A stretch of DNA of 64,000 bases, from contig OX243827.1 in the NCBI GenBank assembly GCA_945859605.1, positions 6,032,345 to 6,096,344 on the forward strand, read 5' to 3'. Shown here in pieces: positions 23,319 through 35,805 of the stretch (position 1 is its first letter; each line of letters begins with the position of its first letter). The stretch comes from Lumbricus rubellus (lineage: Eukaryota; Annelida; Clitellata; Crassiclitellata; Lumbricidae). The notes under the pieces were generated by a model, which was not told the DNA's origin, made no database searches, and was given only the letters and a program-made list of their open reading frames with translations. The translations under genes and the position numbers were made by a program.

Positions 23319-23497
23319 GGACCTAATAAGTTCAACAATAATGTCAGTTCTTTCTAATTCTGAAGAAGCACTTTTAAAAATTCAGTTATCAAAATAATGA
23401 CATTGCAAAAACACACGAACAAACACAGCGGCTGAACAGTTCCAACTTGTCAAATTGTTAGATGCTCTAAATTTCAAAATGCTTTAGCTCAGTTTAA

Positions 23498-23572
23498 CCC
23501 TTTTCAGCCGGAATTGTTTTGATACCTATCCTGTTAATCAGGTCACGGGTGACTCGGTCTGGCGGGAAAGGG
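23498..23572. mobile_element. piggyBac-like mini-MITE, 75 bp
   Basis: Ends CCCTTTTCAGCCGG and, reverse-complemented, CCCTTTCCCGCCAG, flanked on both sides by TTAA (23494-23497 and 23573-23576). TTAA duplication and CCC termini are characteristic of piggyBac elements. The interior is only about 45 bp. Confidence 0.6.
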
Positions 23573-23579
23573 TTAAGAT

Positions 23580-25255
23580 ACACTCTAATTTCTAAAGATT
23601 TGCGCATCCCTGTCGCGTAGACACGATGCCCGGCAGTTAGCAATCCTTACTTTAAAAAATGCGCCATACAATTTCTAGAAGTCAGCAAACGTTGTCCCAT
23701 AAACGACAGTCGTAACTTGGTCGTGCACCAATAACATTGATTTACCCGAATTGTTATGATAGACATAAAACTCCCCAGCAAATTTATGATTCGTTTAATA
23801 AAGAACTTTTCTGATCAATACAGCTTCAATTGAAGCAAGAATTACTTTCAGCTATCCATTCTATTTAAGCAAGAATTCTTGGTAATCTATCGCTTTGGCG
23901 TTTTAAATTATTCATTATTGCTTGGGTTTTATGGACGAATAGGCCTACAAGTCGGATCATTGTACTTCGATACGTGTTTTACTCCCGCCTTCATTAAAGA
24001 GGGAAATGATGAAAAAAGCAATGGCGCCGTAAATGTATAGCGGTGAAATAGCGTCTTGACTTTGCAGTATTTACATCAAATCGAATTTTAAAAGTTCCAA
24101 TCTCGGGATTTAAGGTTAATTGTGAGCTGAAAATAATCGCGCTGACCTACAAATTCGCATGAGAACATTTTTGAAAATTTATCATATGGACATACACAGT
24201 AGACCTACACACAGAAGGACAAGTTTTCAGATTAATTTAAAAAATTAATACAAATAAATAGAGGCGACTGTAGGAAGTCTATCGTGCGTTAAAATGAAGT
24301 CTCTCTGGTCATTGTGGTCAAGACTTTATTTCAGCGGGGATGTAAATGTAATATTCTCTCCCTAGAGACTTTATTTCAGGGTATAGTCTCCGAGGGGCGA
24401 ATTTATTCTGAAGCATATCCGCCGGTGATAATCTGTTTCGAAATAGAGTCTCGGGGGGGGACTGTTAGAGGGGAGACTGTCTCACGACACCTGCCAAAGA
24501 CAAGACATGTAATCTACCAGAAACAACACACTTGCAAATGCTGATCAAAGAGAGGAGCCTTCAACAGAGTTGCAAGGCATGACCATGAACGTTAAGTAGG
24601 ATGGTTGACAGATGATCTGTGTGTATGCGCTGCACGTGACTTGACGTGGAAACGCTCACAGATAGAAAGCCAATGCATGTGTGATAATTAATTGCGGTCT
24701 ATGTAAGAGAGTCCCATGAATAAAGTCCTGCAACCTTAAACACAGATTGTTTTCATGTCGTGAGGTCTGTCCGCCACATGAGAAGGCACATGGAGTTGAG
24801 CTGCGGAAGCGCGGCACCGACATACATGTATCTATTAGGCCTACATCCCGAATACTGCAGCGACAGTTGACTCAGTCACTCACTCAATAATACTCCCTGA
24901 TATTATTTTCAGTAATACAGTGCATGTGTATGCATAATTATGTGTGTACGCACTGTGAGCAAATGATTTACTTACGAGCAGGATGATATGAGATCCCGCA
25001 CTAAGAAACCTTTGCACTTTGTTGCTCATATAATTATATTATATGCAACTAAACTTTTTTAAATAATTATATTTGTTGTCTACGACTCGAATCGGCGTAC
25101 AGCTTGCTCTTACTTATTATAATAGACTAAGTTTATAACCAACCATCAGAGTTCTTCCGATGTCCCAAATAAGTTACATGTTAATGGATAGAAAAAAACT
25201 ACTTTTCTATATGATGATGGTTAGAAGAACAGACTAATTTTCAGTGTTCAAATAA
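23580..25255. other. Unique sequence
   Basis: AT-rich. It contains two TAGGCCTA sites (near 23942 and 24837) and a poly-G run near 24455. No gene recognised. Confidence 0.4.
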
Positions 25256-25273
25256 ATAGAACAGCAACCTACC

Positions 25274-25716
25274 TTTCAAGATTGAAAATTGGTGGAAGAA
25301 GCAACCTACCTTTTCATTTAAAAATTGATTGAAGAAACAACCTACCTTTCCATTTGAAAATTGATGCAAGAAACAACCTACCTTTTTTATTTGAAAATCA
25401 ATGGAAGAAGCAACCTACCTTTTTCATTTGAAAATCAATGGAAGAAACAACCTACCTTTTTTATTTGAAAATCAATGGAAGAAGCAACCTACCTTTTTCA
25501 TTTGAAAATCAATGGAAGAAACAACCTACCTTTTTTATTTGAAAATCAATGGAAGAAGCAACCTACCTTTTTCATTTGAAAATCAATGGAAGAAACAACC
25601 TACCTTTTTTATTTGAAAATCAATGGAAGAAGCAACCTACCTTTTTCATTTGAAAATCAATGGAAGAAACAACCTACCTTTTTTATTTGAAAATTGATGA
25701 AATAAACAACCTATAC
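25274..25716. repeat. 37-bp minisatellite with 74-bp dimer pattern
   Basis: About 12 units. Units alternate between TTTTTTATTTG...AAGAAG and TTTTTCATTTG...AAGAAA, so the true homogenised unit is a 74-bp dimer. On the minus strand each unit contains AAAAAGGTAGGTTG, a near-consensus splice donor. Confidence 0.93.
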
Positions 25717-25719
25717 CTT

Positions 25720-26320
25720 TCCATGTGCGAATGGAGAGAAGAAGAAATACGACCCATCCATCGAAGTAGCGCATCTTTTTTTCATTCGATATAAATAATA
25801 TCAGTCTAAATCGATCTTCGACTGTCGCTTATGGCCACAACAACCAATGCAACCATGCATGAATGATGGATGATATCCAATTATCCATGGTCGTCGTTTA
25901 TTGCGTTTCATATGCTATCCATCTCCGTCCTTCGCTGGTTCAACCACCTCAACTGTTGACCTTCTTCAGCATCAGCTGATGGTAATTATAACAATCGGTT
26001 CAGTTAATTGTCTGTTCTTCATCGTTGTCTGTTCACCGTGCGATGCATCGAAGCGTTAAATCGGATGCGGTTGATTGGCTGCAGTTCATGTCATCGTCAG
26101 TGATGCATGATTGCCACAACAAACAGACCGAGCGAACAGCAGCTTCCTTCTCTTCTCTTCCTGCTTCGGTGACATACTTCTACCTCCTCCTTCCTCTCCT
26201 CATCCTCCCATCCTCCTTCATGAGATGAAAGACGCCGACTGACCGACGACGATGTAGCGGCAGCGGTGACGACTTCAGCAGCCACTGAAGACCTGCAATA
26301 GATCTCACCACGACCAGCGA
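25720..26320. other. Unique sequence
   Basis: Complex sequence with stop-poor frames on the minus strand (part of a 240-codon frame, 26819-26097) but no supporting splice or domain features. Confidence 0.35.
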
Positions 26321-26323
26321 CGA

Positions 26324-26640
26324 CGATGAGGACGATGAGGATGAGGATGAGGAGGATGAGGATGAGGGTGAGGATGAGGATGAGGGTGCAGGGATCGGGT
26401 GTTGCCTGCTCTTGCGCTTCTGGCTTCCGGTCGACTAATGGACGCAGCACACTGAAGCCGTCTTCATACAGCAGCGTCTCTTTAGTTATACCATCATCAT
26501 CATCACCACCATCACAACGACCATCTTCTTCATCTGAAGCAGCAGCAGCAGCAGCCGTTCGTTCGCTACAGCAGCAGCAGCATTGGTAGATGTGGCAACT
26601 GTGAGTGTGGTGGTGGTGGTGGTGGTTGGTTGCATCGACC
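26324..26640. repeat. (GAGGAT)n, (CAG)n and (GGT)n short tracts
   Basis: Three trinucleotide or hexanucleotide blocks at 26324-26390, 26540-26582 and 26607-26628, separated by complex sequence. Confidence 0.8.
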
Positions 26641-26699
26641 GGTCCGTCGGTCGGTTGGTCAGTGTAGCCGTCAAAGGAGACACAGATGTTGTGGGTTGG

Positions 26700-28035
26700 G
26701 GAATTGTAACGACGGCCCGGATTCATCGAATGAAGGGTTGTGCGATCACGTGATCTATGCATCCGTTGCATGGCTGCCATTTCTTTGGACGATGGGTGCA
26801 TGTTGTATCGCCAGCACAACTAATGAATCTGTGGGGCAACCGGTCAAAGCGACGAAATCAGAATAAGGGAAACAGTGGATCATCGGTGGAAGAATCAAAA
26901 GTTCTAGCGAATGAAGAGTGATGATGTTGGCACTCAATGTCTAACTTTTGTCTCAAGGATTTGTCTCTGTTTCGAGGCTTTTGATCTCCGTCTCGAGGGA
27001 CTATACGTCTGCGGCTCGACGGTCTGAGTCTCCGTTTAGAGGTCAAATATTTTAAGTTACACTCTACTTGTATTAGCTGTCCAATTTATACTGTCCATTC
27101 TACTGCAGTAAGCTACAACCTTTCCAAACAACTATCTGTATTCTTTTGAACCAGAATCTTCTGCTTTAGGCCACAGATCCCGGTGGATTTCTGTAGATCG
27201 ATATAATTATATATATATGATTATATGTATTATATATAATTATATGCATATATATATAATATATATATATAGTGGATGCGACGGATGCTAAATGGCGTGT
27301 AATCAAACTGTGATGGTGAGCGTGAGAGGTCAATTAGTGATTTTGTGAACTCATTATTTCTGCTTTGGCCAAAACTCGGAGAATCTGCCTTCAATAGTCT
27401 TCCATTTGGAATCAGCCAGAACAGTCCCGGGTGGTCCTTCTGCACAAACTTGTTCTTCGATTTCAATTGGTGCCCCAAGCACATTTTCTGCTTTCTTAAA
27501 GCAGCTATCTTTTCTCACTGTTTCTCGCACTAGTTTCGTCTCTGATTGGTGTGCACTGTGAGAGGCATTTCACAAATTTCTAATAATAATAATAATAATA
27601 TTACTACTACTACAACTAGTAATAATAATAATAAATTCATAAATACGACATATTATGCGATTTCATATCCATCAGCCGCTGACTGTATGAACTGAAGTTT
27701 AAGAAATTAACAAGAGAATTGAATCACCTGAAGTTGCGCTACATAAATAGCCCAATACATGCAACGTTTCTTTATATATGGAATTATAGACGACGTTTGT
27801 GTTGGACGCATAATATTTATAGTTGGTCGTTTGGTGAATCGGTGCGAATGGCAAGAAGGAGGAAGAATGGACGGAGTGCATGGGCGGCTGCTGCTGCTGC
27901 CTTTGCAGGTCGGGCGCCAAATGAAGCCGTGTTAATGCACTGCACTCTGTATGTTGTATGCCAAACCCCGCAGGACACAAACGACGCCAACCAATGACGT
28001 CTTAGGATTCTGGCTTATTATTCAGACGAACGGAC
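26700..28035. other. Unique sequence with (AT)n and (AAT)n tracts
   Basis: (AT)n near 27200-27272 and (AAT)n near 27583-27635. No gene recognised. Confidence 0.4.
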
Positions 28036-28039
28036 GGAC

Positions 28040-28225
28040 AGATAGAGACACACACATAGATAGAGAGAGACACATAGACAGACAGAGATAGACACGTAAA
28101 CAGACAGAGATAGACACACACATAGATAGAGAGACACACATAGACAAAGAGAGACACACATAGACAAAGAGAAAGACACATAGACAGACAGAGAGAGACA
28201 CACATAGACAGACAGAGAGAGACTG
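28040..28225. repeat. (CACATAGACAGAGAGA)n-type tract
   Basis: Degenerate GACA/GAGA repeat. Confidence 0.9.
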
Positions 28226-28939
28226 ACTAATTCACTAACTCACAGGCATGGACCGATGTACAAACAGGTCAAATTGAGACACAATGGATGAGAATTTCTT
28301 CAGACAAAGTCCATATCGGCGCCACAAGGCATTACTTCGTCAGACGCAACAATGCCAATAGGCGCTGTCTTCTTTTCTCAACGGAGGGATACTCTGGTCT
28401 CTAAGGACTCCCATCCATTTCCATATCCAGCCAACTTTCAAGCTTCCAGGCGGATCGCATCCAAAATGGTTGGATAGATGGACAGATGGATGGATGAACA
28501 GATTGATAAATGGGTGAATAAATAGATGACTAGATGGCTGAATAGATGGATGTGCGGATGGATAGATGATTCAAATTCCAATTAGACCTATATGCCATTG
28601 TTTGCTATATTGATGTTGTGCTGTCTTCTGTGCCTTTGTCCCTCTGTCTCTGGATAACCCCCTCCCCTCCCAGCATGCCTCGGGAAAGCTGAGTGATGAA
28701 GAAATGAGACAGCTTCAATTACCTTTTGTAATTTCAGCAATCTTAACCTGCCTCAGCTGAGCTAGAGAAGAGAAAAAGGAATCTTGCGGGTACATAATCA
28801 GCAATTTTGCGTGAGCTTATGAGTTTTGAACATGAGCAGAAAATTGAAAACAAGAAACGAAGAAATGTGCAGATGCAGAATAAATAAAATGACGATAAAA
28901 GAAGACGCAGATTGACAAAATAGATGCAGCGACATACAG

Positions 28940-28948
28940 GCAGACAAG

Positions 28949-28980
<32 letters not shown>

Positions 28981-29190
28981 GTAAGACATACTTGCAGACA
29001 TACATTTCTTTAATGCAGAAAGACGGAACAGAGACCGGAAAAGAATCATAGAATTTCAGATAAAAACGAGAGAGAAAGAGAGAGAGAGAGAGAAAGGGAA
29101 AGGGAAACAGAGAAAGAGAGAAAGAGACACACACACACAGAAATAGTAAGAGAAAGAGAGGAAGAGAAGGAGGAAGAGAGAGAGAGATTG
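28940..29190. repeat. (CAGA)n and (AGAG)n tracts
   Basis: Two purine-rich runs at 28950-28980 and 29068-29190. Confidence 0.88.
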
Positions 29191-29340
29191 GTGGTGAAAG
29201 AGAGCAAATCCATTCGTCTTTCATTCAATCCCGGAATCATCTTGTTGCTAGGCACGTTTTTCCGCCATCGTCTCTGCCGCAGCAGTCGTATAATAATGTG
29301 TTGCTGTTCGGGGAATTCACTTAAAGCTTCGTCCAAACTA
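29180..29340 (-). other. Coding-like minus-strand open frame
   Basis: The minus strand reads SLDEALSEFPEQQHIIIRLL and then RQRRWRKNVPSNKMIPGLNE without stops, between a possible gctattggctgcag acceptor and an (AGAG)n tract. No convincing donor and no recognised family. Confidence 0.18.
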
Positions 29341-29621
29341 AGAGACGCATTTATCTGCAGCCAATAGCTGCAAACGACGCTTGCTCCTTCTTCCCTTTAT
29401 GGGCAGAGACCAAGAAATAAAGAAATGGACCGAATATTTTTTTAAACCATAGTCACATGCTTTTGGAGTGGAGCCATTGCATTGCCCCATGTGCAGATCT
29501 GCACGGGAAGGACTAAGATCTAAGGTAGCATGCTTTTAGTCTTCAATATCATTTTTAAAAATCTGATTAAAATAATGTTCACCTGAGATGATTCGGTGAA
29601 TTTAATGTGTGTTGAGTGCAG

Positions 29622-29661
29622 AACAACTCAGCTGCTCAAACATGACGATAGAAAAACGAAA
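29622..29661 (+). CDS. Candidate small exon D of the possible plus-strand gene
   Basis: A 40-nt segment between gttgagtgcag and ACGAAA|gtaagt. The phase 2 frame reads TTQLLKHDDRKTK and leaves in phase 0. The donor is excellent but the acceptor is mediocre. Support is weak on its own. Confidence 0.18.
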
Positions 29662-31075
29662 GTAAGTAGCAAGATATAACAAGCGAAATGAATTGATTTT
29701 AGAGGCATTATTGGAGAGACGGTTAAGTCTAGTGGATGGAATAATAATTATTACTGGAGAGAGAGATAGTCTAGAGAGAACGTTACCAAAGAGAATTACT
29801 CAAAGTTACATAAATCATTACAAGTATCACAAATTAATCAGGCAATAATCAAAGTGAGAACTAATTAGATAACGCAAATTATATAAACCCTAGGCCTAGA
29901 TTGGAAATATCCACAGGAATATAATTATAAGAAGAGATTATTTAAACCCATTGGTTATAGAATTGAGTTATACCAGTGTGTAAAAAGAACTCTAAAGTAC
30001 AGAACTAGGACACAAATGGAGACCCAGAAGGGATGGAATTTCGCTAAGTAGGACCCCAACTAAGAGCGGCTATGAGTTCAGTATAATGACACATGGACGA
30101 ATGATTTTAAATCGTCAGCAACGCCACCGTTAGAAAACAGCTAGGCCTATAATAAAAAAACATGACAGTGTTAGTTAAAATCATTTTGTTAAATTTATTA
30201 AGTAAGCCTATAGGCTTAATGGTCATTTTTAATACAGATAAAATTAATTATAGGCCTAGTCAATAAAACATCGGATCAGTGAATGCAGAAAAGTTGCTGA
30301 CTAAAACAGATTTCAAAATCTTCCCAAAACGCATAAAATAAAATAATAAATAAAATAATTAATTTTCTTAGTGCTTCCGCAGCGAATTTAAATAATACTT
30401 CTGCGCGTTATTTGTACGGATTCTGATAATGTCAGTAGGTAGATTAAAAAAACGACGATGAACGCACCCATTTCTGTAAAGGTATACACATTATACATTA
30501 TACCTTAAAACAGAACATACATGTAATTATCTACAAACGCTGTTATCTCAGAATTGGCTTCATTATCCGCTGATACGCCTTCCGTGTATGCATCATGGAT
30601 TAGACCTTTGACTGCTGCAGCTGCTTCTGCTTCATGACTCGATGATATTGGTTCCACGAAGCAACATCTTCTGATCAACTGGCATAAAATGACATCGACT
30701 GGCAGCCGCTGAATCTCGTCTGTTTGCGATTATTATTAGATCGTTATTCCTTGTTGTATTATATTATATTAGGCCTATAATGATAATAATTAGTATAGTC
30801 TATAGTTTGATGAAAATGCTTCGGGTCTTTGGACTCTCGCGATAAATTCTTATTAAAATTACGAATATTTGAGATCCAAATTTGAGCGAACTGGACAGCA
30901 AATCCAAATATAAATTATAAAATGCGCAGATACATTGCAGGTGTAGCCTACAACTGTACATGTATAATGCAGTGTTTATCGGCATTCTTATTTAGTTTCC
31001 TCCAGAATAGAGATCCAGGCTCATACGTTTTCTAATCTATTGTATATGCTCCAAGCGTCCCAATATTTTTGAGCG
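29662..31075. other. Unique AT-rich sequence rich in TAGGCCTA
   Basis: Holds TAGGCCTA near 29893, 30147, 30254 and 30772. No gene recognised. Confidence 0.4.
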
Positions 31076-31079
31076 ATAG

Positions 31080-31170
31080 AGAGAGACAGACAGCCAGCCA
31101 GGCAGACAGCGAGAGACATGCACAGACAGAGACAGAGGCAGAGACAGAGATAGAGACAGAGACAGATGCA
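31080..31170. repeat. (GACAGA)n tract
   Basis: Imperfect purine-rich repeat. Confidence 0.88.
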
Positions 31171-31475
31171 CATTGTTCTGGATAGTTATACGCATGTTGT
31201 GGGCTATAAATGGTTTCACTTTCCACCATCTAATAATCTAAGCACCAATTAATGTTCATCTTAAGCGTCCGTGTGGGTTGAAGTGAGACTGGTCTCGTGT
31301 CTCTGACTGGGTGTGCCCGTGAGTGTGCCTGGATGCTCCGTGTGTGTCTGGATGTGCGTATGTGTCTTGGTGTGCCCGTGTGTATGCCTGCGTACATCGA
31401 ATATCCCTTTCCAAGAATATTAGATTCTCATTTGTCATGTCTCGTGTTCTTTCCTGCTCATAATATTATCTACAG

Positions 31476-31570
31476 CAGAGAAGTAACTGCAGCGGCGCTC
31501 GACAGATTCCGTGCCTCAACCACCGCCACCGTCTCAAGAATCGTGATGAGGAGGAAGACTTTATGAGTTC
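31476..31570 (+). CDS. Candidate exon E of the possible plus-strand gene
   Basis: A 95-nt segment after a very good acceptor (ttctttcctgctcataatattatctacag) and before GAGTTC|gtaaag. The phase 0 frame reads QRSNCSGARQIPCLNHRHRL, then KNRDEEEDFMSS, and leaves in phase 2. The charged tail DEEEDF looks protein-like. A second frame is open up to a TGA at the right border, so the frame is not certain. Confidence 0.3.
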
Positions 31571-31798
31571 GTAAAGATGGATGCGTCCTAAGCTGCGCTC
31601 AATTACTTTCTATAGGATTTCTGGCATCGTCTCTTTATATAGATGAAAGCATGATAACTAGAGCACCGCTTAGCATTGCCACTCACGCCTCCACCGCCGC
31701 CTCTACTGCAACCGCCGCCGCTGCTGCCACGGCGTATAGACTGCGGTGGCGGCAGTGGAGTCCCATAGCAAATCGATTGTATCGTCAACACTGACCTT

Positions 31799-32313
31799 GG
31801 CATAGTATAGTGTAGTATAGTATAGTATAGTATAGTATAGTATAGTGTAGTGTAGTGTAGTGTAGTGTAGTATGGTATAGTATGGTATGGTGTGGTATAG
31901 TATAGTATAGTATAGTATAGTATAGTATAGTATAGTATAGTATAGTATATTAGTATAGTATAGTATAGTATAGTATAGTATAGTATAGTATAGTATAGTA
32001 TAGTATAGTATAGTATAGTATAGTATAGTATAGTATAGTATAGTATAGTATAGTATAGTATAGTATAGTATAGTATAGTATAGTATAGTATAGTATAGTA
32101 TAGTATAGTATAGTATAGTATAGTATAGTATAGTATAGTATAGTATAGTATAGTATAGTATAGTATAGTATAGTATAGTATAGTATAGTATAGTATAGTA
32201 TAGTATAGTATAGTATAGTATAGTATAGTATAGTATTGTATAGTATAGTATAGTATAGTATAGTATAGTATAGTATAGTATAGTATAGTATAGTATAGTA
32301 TAGTATAGTATAG
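31799..32313. repeat. (TATAG)n pentanucleotide satellite
   Basis: About 100 units of 5 bp. Variants TGTAG and TGGTATAG cluster at the left edge (31841-31900), while the right part is almost perfect. Confidence 0.97.
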
Positions 32314-32319
32314 TTCAAT

Positions 32320-33035
32320 CTCATCATATTATGATTATGATGCCGGTTAGCCAGTCCTCTCCCTCGCCGTCTCATATTCCACTAACGACGTCTCATCATG
32401 ATTGAGTTGACTAAAGAGCGCAGATTCGAAACCCATCTGCTCGAATAAAAAACGGTGCAATAAGCTATGCATGTATCTTGAGTCTCATAGTAAACCAATC
32501 AAATGACAGCAATGGCTGTTAAAATTTCTTTGGACGAAACGTACGCTCGGTCTGATAATTCTCAGCAACTAAGCTACAATTTTTATTTGTCCTAACCATT
32601 ATGGATCCGCTCGTCACAACCTTTGTCAATCTCAAAGCATGTCGACGCCTTTGAATATGACGCGTTGCATCACATTTTATGAATTGCTAATTCCATTGCA
32701 TTAGAAACAAATCGTATTAATTATGAAATAAAAATGAGACGAATGACATTATTTTTCGGGTCGGACAGATGCTATCGTAGTTTCTGCACTCGGAGAATGC
32801 GATGGAGTTTAACATTAATGATGTAGGTCCACTATGTTTACCGGTCAGTTTACTATTATTTGACGTTTGCTTTAGTTTAGTTTTTAATCCATTTGATCAC
32901 TAAGCGCTGTATATAGACTTCAGCTGCTCAGCGCTGTCTCCCATCTACAGAGATGAACATTAAGCAGAAGCAGTGAATCGCTGCTGCCTTCTAAGCGCTT
33001 CTATTTACGGCTGATCGCCAACGATGCCATCCATA
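32320..33035. other. Unique sequence
   Basis: No exon with good borders or repeat family recognised. Confidence 0.4.
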
Positions 33036-33069
33036 CGACGACGATGATGACGATGATGATGATGATGAC

Positions 33070-33116
<47 letters not shown>

Positions 33117-33195
33117 CGACGACGATGATGATGATAACGACGATGATGACGACGATGATGACGATGATGACGATGACGATGATGATGACGATGCT
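33036..33195. repeat. (GAT/GAC)n microsatellite
   Basis: Trinucleotide tract of about 160 bp. Confidence 0.95.
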
Positions 33196-33713
33196 TCCAA
33201 CACACAGACACAAAGACAACTTATGCACTAAATGCCTGCAAGTATACAGGAGCCAAATTATGATGACAATGTAGCACGGCTATTTTAAAGGAAATTTTAG
33301 AACTGCACAATTCCTTCTTTCCTTTCCCATCTTCCATGGTAAATTACTTTCAATCGGAGAACAATGACCTTTTTGCCAGTTTTAACTGTACAGAAGTGCT
33401 TCTACAGCTGCACAAATCCATTATGTCTGCCTGCCTGCCTGCCTGTCTGTCTGTCTGAGCGTCTGCCTGTCTGTCTATACCTCTTTCTATACTCTGTCCT
33501 CTGTCCATATATCGTACACTGAATCAGTCAGTTATCGTCTGTTTCCATCGCTTAAGCTGATATTAGACCCCATCAGCTCATCTGTCCGTCCATGTACAAT
33601 ACATGTACGTATAATATGAACATTATTACATGCCGCCTTACAATAACCTCACGAAGGCGCTTATCCATATCCTCTGTCCGGCTTTTCATACATCCAGTCC
33701 ACCATTCCCTTCA

Positions 33714-33845
33714 CCCATCTCCCATCCATCTATCTATCCTTCCATCCTTCCATCCATCCATCCATCCATCTGTCCTTCCATCCATCCAACCATCCATCCA
33801 TCCTCCAGTCCATCCATCCATCCATCCATCCATCCATCCATCCAT

Positions 33846-33881
<36 letters not shown>

Positions 33882-33940
33882 CCACCCATCCATCCATCCG
33901 TCCATCCATTCATCCATCAATCCATCCATCCATCCTCCCG

Positions 33941-33973
<33 letters not shown>

Positions 33974-34487
33974 CCACCCATCCATCCGTCCATCCATTCA
34001 TCCATCAATCCATCTATCCATCCATCCATCTATCCTTCCATCCACCCATCCATCCATCCATCCATCTATCCTTCCATCCATCCATCCATCTGTCCTTCCA
34101 TCCATCCATCTATCCATCCATCCATCCATCTATCCATCCATCCATCCATTCATCCGTCCATCCATCCACCCATCCATCCATCCATCCGTCCATCCATCCA
34201 TTCATCCATCAATCCATCCATCCATCCTCCCGTCCATCCATCCATCCATCCATCCGTCCATTCATCCACCCATCCATCCGTCCATCCATTCATCCATCAA
34301 TCCATCTATCCATCCATCTATCCTTCCATCCACCCATCCATCCATCCATCTATCCTTCCATCCATCCATCCATCTGTCCTTCCATCCATCCATCTATCCA
34401 TCCATCCATCCATCTATCCATCCATCCATCCATCCATCCATCCATCCATCCATCCATCCATCCATCCATCTGTCCTTCCGTCCTTCC
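33714..34487. repeat. (CATC)n array with internal segmental duplication
   Basis: About 770 bp of CATC with CGTC, CATT, TATC and CTTC variants. The ordered variant pattern around 33890-34070 recurs at about 34150-34380, which points to duplication of a block of a few hundred bp. Confidence 0.95.
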
Positions 34488-34842
34488 GTCCGTCATAGAA
34501 AAGCCGTCTTAATAGCGTGTCACCATCTTCTTCCCCCCCCCGTCGACTGAGGAGAGAGAGAGGTGAAGCGACGGGTGACGGGGGGGGATGGAGTGACGGG
34601 TGACCGTCCTGTCTCTTCCTTTATCAGCCGCAGATAATCGGAATTCAATTTGTCATTGGCCCTCTCTGCTCATCCGTCGATTCGATTCCCATCACGACCC
34701 TCACCCCTCCACCCAACCCCAACAAACACCCAACCCCAACAAACACCCGACTCCACACCCCAACCTGCGTCTATACCCCCATCCTTCATACCTCTTTTCT
34801 AACCCACCGACCGCCGACTTTACGACTTAATACCCACCAAGG

Positions 34843-34938
34843 CAGGCAGACAAACAGACAGATAAGCAGACAGACAGACAGGTAGACAAACAGACAGACA
34901 GGCAGATAAGCAGACAGACAGATAGACAGACAGGCAGG
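34843..34938. repeat. (CAGA)n tract
   Basis: Imperfect tetranucleotide repeat. Confidence 0.9.
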
Positions 34939-35130
34939 GTGCCCAAGCTCTTATTTAGCCACTCATGTTCTGTAGTAGACAGTTTTCACTTGAACGATTG
35001 CAATAAGGTTTTCAAAGATGTCTCTCATTTCCAGTTGTCTATTTTCTAAGTACTTTTCAATATAATATGTTAAAGTGTTTTACAAATAGTTTTGAACAGC
35101 ATTTTGACCGTCAATACTTTTGGGAATAGG

Positions 35131-35157
35131 ACTGTTGTTGTTGTTGTTGTTGTTGTT
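35131..35157. repeat. (TTG)n microsatellite
   Basis: Nine units. Confidence 0.9.
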
Positions 35158-35193
35158 ACTCAAAAATATTTATTTGCTTTTATTATCATGCAG

Positions 35194-35246
35194 ACGATCA
35201 GAGCTTCTTCTGTGGCCACTCGTGTCTTCTTACACAAATCTTCTAG
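35194..35246 (+). CDS. Candidate exon F of the possible plus-strand gene
   Basis: A 53-nt segment between a strong acceptor (ttgcttttattatcatgcag) and a strong donor (TCTTCTAG|gtgaga). In phase 2 it reads RSELLLWPLVSSYTNLL and leaves in phase 1; a second frame is also open. Both splice sites are better than expected by chance in this AT-rich sequence. Confidence 0.27.
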
Positions 35247-35805
35247 GTGAGATTGTAATGCGCTGTGTAGGGAGACTCCTATTTCAAAGCTAGAAGTCGG
35301 AATTTCTGTCTGAATCGACGACAGCGCTACATAAATGCTGAGGAGTCGTCTGATGACCTGCAGGTCAAACGATCTGCTGACCTTTCAGGGTCATGACCTT
35401 CCAACTGTAAAGGTCAACGTCGTCGATGCAAAGACAGTCACAGCTCACAGCTCACTGCTCACAACTCACTGCAGGAGTTTGGTCGTTTCTATTCAAAGAC
35501 GTTTCTTAGCAACGATGCTTTGATAACTGAAGCAGACGAAGGTTGAGTGACATGTTGATACGAACAACAAACATGATCGTCTGGAAAAAAGTTAAAATAA
35601 ACAAATTGTCCGAGTGTAGAAAGCGGTGAAGTTGGAAAAGTCGTTTTCACTTGATCTAATGTAAGTTTTTTTATAATAATAATTATAAGCAAATGAAATT
35701 ATAATTGAAAAACCATCCGAACCTCTCTTCTATTCTGCCTGAATAAAATAGACAAAGTACTGTATCGAAATTGAGCATTTTAATGCAACGCTCGCAATCG
35801 CTGCC

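Noticed and set aside
26097..26819. 240-codon minus-strand frame
   Set aside because: Built across (GGT), (CAG) and (GAGGAT) tracts plus complex gaps; no splice or domain support.
28661..28715. Plus-strand exon-like HASGKLSDEEMRQLQLPF after a good acceptor
   Set aside because: Donor weak (GTAATT), and its phase does not fit neighbouring candidates.
33592..34550. [12 protein letters not shown] 306-codon frames
   Set aside because: Translated (CATC)n array.
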